Shown here piece by piece: positions 4,547-5,648 of a stretch of DNA of 5,648 nucleotides. Source of the stretch: a candidate division FCPU426 bacterium (GTDB lineage Bacteria; Oederibacteriota; PGYV01; Palsa-1178); NCBI GenBank assembly GCA_003167475.1, contig PMTB01000133.1, positions 1 to 5,648 of the forward strand, given 5' to 3'. The notes under the pieces were generated by a model. It searched no databases. It saw only the letters and a program-made list of their open reading frames with translations, and was not told where the DNA came from. Made by a program: the position numbers and the translations under genes. How positions within the stretch are numbered: the stretch's first letter is position 1; each line of letters begins with the position of its first letter.

Positions 4547-5371
4547 ATGAAAAAGGTTCTTGCAATAACAGGGTTAATAATATTGATTTTGATTTTAGCC
4601 TTATTTGTCATCATGTTTCCGGCGGTCAATGCCATGTCAAAGACCGGCGTGGTTGATATTGACAGCGGATTGAAGATATTCACGGGCGGCGGAGGCAACT
4701 CGGCTGTGTATGTCACCCCGGATAAGGGCGCTATCGTAATAGTGGATACGAAAATGGGGAAGTGGGCAAAGAAATTAAAGGCATATACCGACAGCATCAA
4801 CCCAAACGCCAAAGTCACGGTAATAAACACCCATGCCCACGGCGACCATACCGGCGGCAATAAGCTTTATCCAAAGGCTGATTTTATAACCGGTGGATAC
4901 GAAAGTTCGAAACCGGGGGCTTTGCAGGGCATGCTTATAAAAGTTGGTGAAACATACACCCTGAAAGTTCCGGATGATGAGATAGAAATAAGGAACATGG
5001 GCAACGCCCACTCTTTTGCCGATTCTATAGTATATTTTAAGAAAAGAAAACTATTGATGACCGGCGACCTGGTATTTAACGGCTGGCATCCGGTGCTTAT
5101 GAAACTGGGCGGCGCAGACTCGGATAAGTGGGTGAAAGCGCTGGATTATTTGATCAAAAATTACGATGTAAAAACGGCTGTTCCGGGGCATGGCGTAGTA
5201 TCCGGCGCCAAAATACTGATGGATCAGAAAGCCTATTTTGATGACATTAAAACAGCGTTAAATGATCCGGCAAAGCTTAAGGCACTTAAGGAAAAATATA
5301 AGGATTATATGCATATGCCGATTTTTACGGGGTTTGATAAAACAGCGGCTTTTATAAGGAATAGTAAATAG
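4547..5371 (+). CDS. Membrane-anchored metallo-beta-lactamase-fold hydrolase
   Basis: A 274-residue protein with an N-terminal hydrophobic segment (residues 4-24 or so), either a membrane anchor or a signal peptide, so the enzyme should act outside the cytoplasm or at the membrane. The full metal-binding set of the fold is present: H96-A-H98-G-D100-H101, H155 in GNAHSFADS, D174 in MTGDLVF, and H215 in VPGHG. It should therefore bind two metal ions and be catalytically competent. The substrate cannot be inferred; the superfamily includes beta-lactamases, lactonases, glyoxalase II and others, and the set here is closer to B1/B3-like hydrolases than to RNases, which are larger. ATG 4547 is chosen over the in-frame GTG 4499 because AAGGAGG (4535-4541) lies 5 nt upstream and the signal sequence starts right there. 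It has its own promoter at 4448-4475. Confidence 0.9.
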   Translation: MKKVLAITGLIILILILALFVIMFPAVNAMSKTGVVDIDSGLKIFTGGGGNSAVYVTPDKGAIVIVDTKMGKWAKKLKAYTDSINPNAKVTVINTHAHGDHTGGNKLYPKADFITGGYESSKPGALQGMLIKVGETYTLKVPDDEIEIRNMGNAHSFADSIVYFKKRKLLMTGDLVFNGWHPVLMKLGGADSDKWVKALDYLIKNYDVKTAVPGHGVVSGAKILMDQKAYFDDIKTALNDPAKLKALKEKYKDYMHMPIFTGFDKTAAFIRNSK

Positions 5372-5404
5372 AGGTAAAATGAACAATTAAGTCGTGTGAA
5401 AAGA

Positions 5405-5510
5405 AGCGCCTGAGCCTTAAGGCGTCGATTTGTATTTTGGGGGCAATCTCCAGGATTCCTGCCGGTTAAATTATCATAACATAACGAACGCTTTGGGGCG
5501 TTTTAAAACG
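5405..5510. promoter_or_regulatory. Intergenic dyads upstream of the last gene
   Basis: Between the hydrolase and the next gene are CGCCT/AGGCG (5408-5412 with 5419-5423) overlapping the palindrome GCCTTAAGGC, the dyad CAGGATTCCTG (5451-5461), a 5-bp hairpin AACGC/GCGTT (5487-5502), and the perfect 12-bp palindrome CGTTTTAAAACG (5499-5510). The last two share bases and cannot both form. No convincing promoter was found. Roles as terminator or operator are guesses. Confidence 0.3.
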
Positions 5511-5528
5511 AATAATAACGGGGTGCTT

Positions 5529-5648
5529 ATGCGAAAAAATGCCATAAAATTACTTTTTGTTATTGCAATGATTTTTACGCCTGTTTTTGCCGGTTCCATA
5601 AGCGGTATACAATACCAGGGATTCGGTGGAGATTTCGGACCAAAAAGA
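5529..5648 (+). CDS. Secreted or outer-surface protein (N-terminal part; runs off the window)
   Basis: Forty residues are visible, starting MRKNAIKLLFVIAMIFTPVF and followed by AGSISGIQYQ. This is a textbook Sec signal peptide: a basic N-region (R2, K3, K7), a hydrophobic core, and a likely signal peptidase I site after VFA (residue 21). The mature start GSISGIQYQGFGGDFGPKR is Gly-rich and gives no family hint. A GGGGTG stretch (5520-5525) lies 3 nt before the ATG as a moderate ribosome binding site. The reading frame remains open to the last base. Confidence 0.75.
   Translation, partial: MRKNAIKLLFVIAMIFTPVFAGSISGIQYQGFGGDFGPKR

Overview
This window looks like chromosomal sequence from an uncultured Gram-negative-type bacterium of moderate GC. 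Evidence is good Shine-Dalgarno (SD) sites (GGAGG-like), sigma70-like promoters, a lipoprotein with a Thr/Pro-rich linker and a classical Sec signal peptide. The mix of small accessory genes and dense intergenic repeats would suit a candidate-phylum genome, but the sequence does not fix the taxonomy.

Layout. Bases 1-198 (minus) hold the N-terminus of a lipoprotein. Bases 199-523 are a divergent control region: a minus promoter (250-279), a structured block (295-354), a plus promoter (362-390) and hairpin repeat unit A. Then, all on the plus strand: an Imm8-like immunity protein (524-910); repeat unit B; a polytopic membrane protein resembling DUF4386 (1080-1778); repeat pair C/D; an MDR/quinone-oxidoreductase-like enzyme (1945-2880); a promoter and a membrane-anchored SRPBCC protein (3049-3615) with a strong terminator; a 147-bp palindromic repeat pair E1/E2; a DUF1801 protein (3962-4378); a promoter and a membrane-anchored metallo-beta-lactamase-fold hydrolase (4547-5371); and the start of a secreted protein (5529 to the window end). 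The genes form no recognisable single pathway. Most look like independently expressed accessory units.

The most interesting signal is not a gene. Six copies of one modular hairpin occur in the intergenic spaces. Each has a GTAG foot, a GAGAGGGGGC-type stem, a variable loop, the complementary stem and a C(A/G)CTG(C/T)AGG-like tail. They come as three convergent pairs with the GTAG feet outermost: A/B, C/D and E1/E2. GTAG plus palindrome, dispersed as inverted pairs, is the architecture of REP/REPIN elements mobilised by RAYT (Y1/HUH) transposases. Two features are unusual: the loops differ greatly (2 to 62 nt), and pair A/B encloses a complete gene with its ribosome binding site, the orphan Imm8-like immunity gene, apparently without its own promoter. 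This suggests, as inference only, that a REPIN-like pair may carry or have captured an immunity gene. No RAYT gene is in the window.
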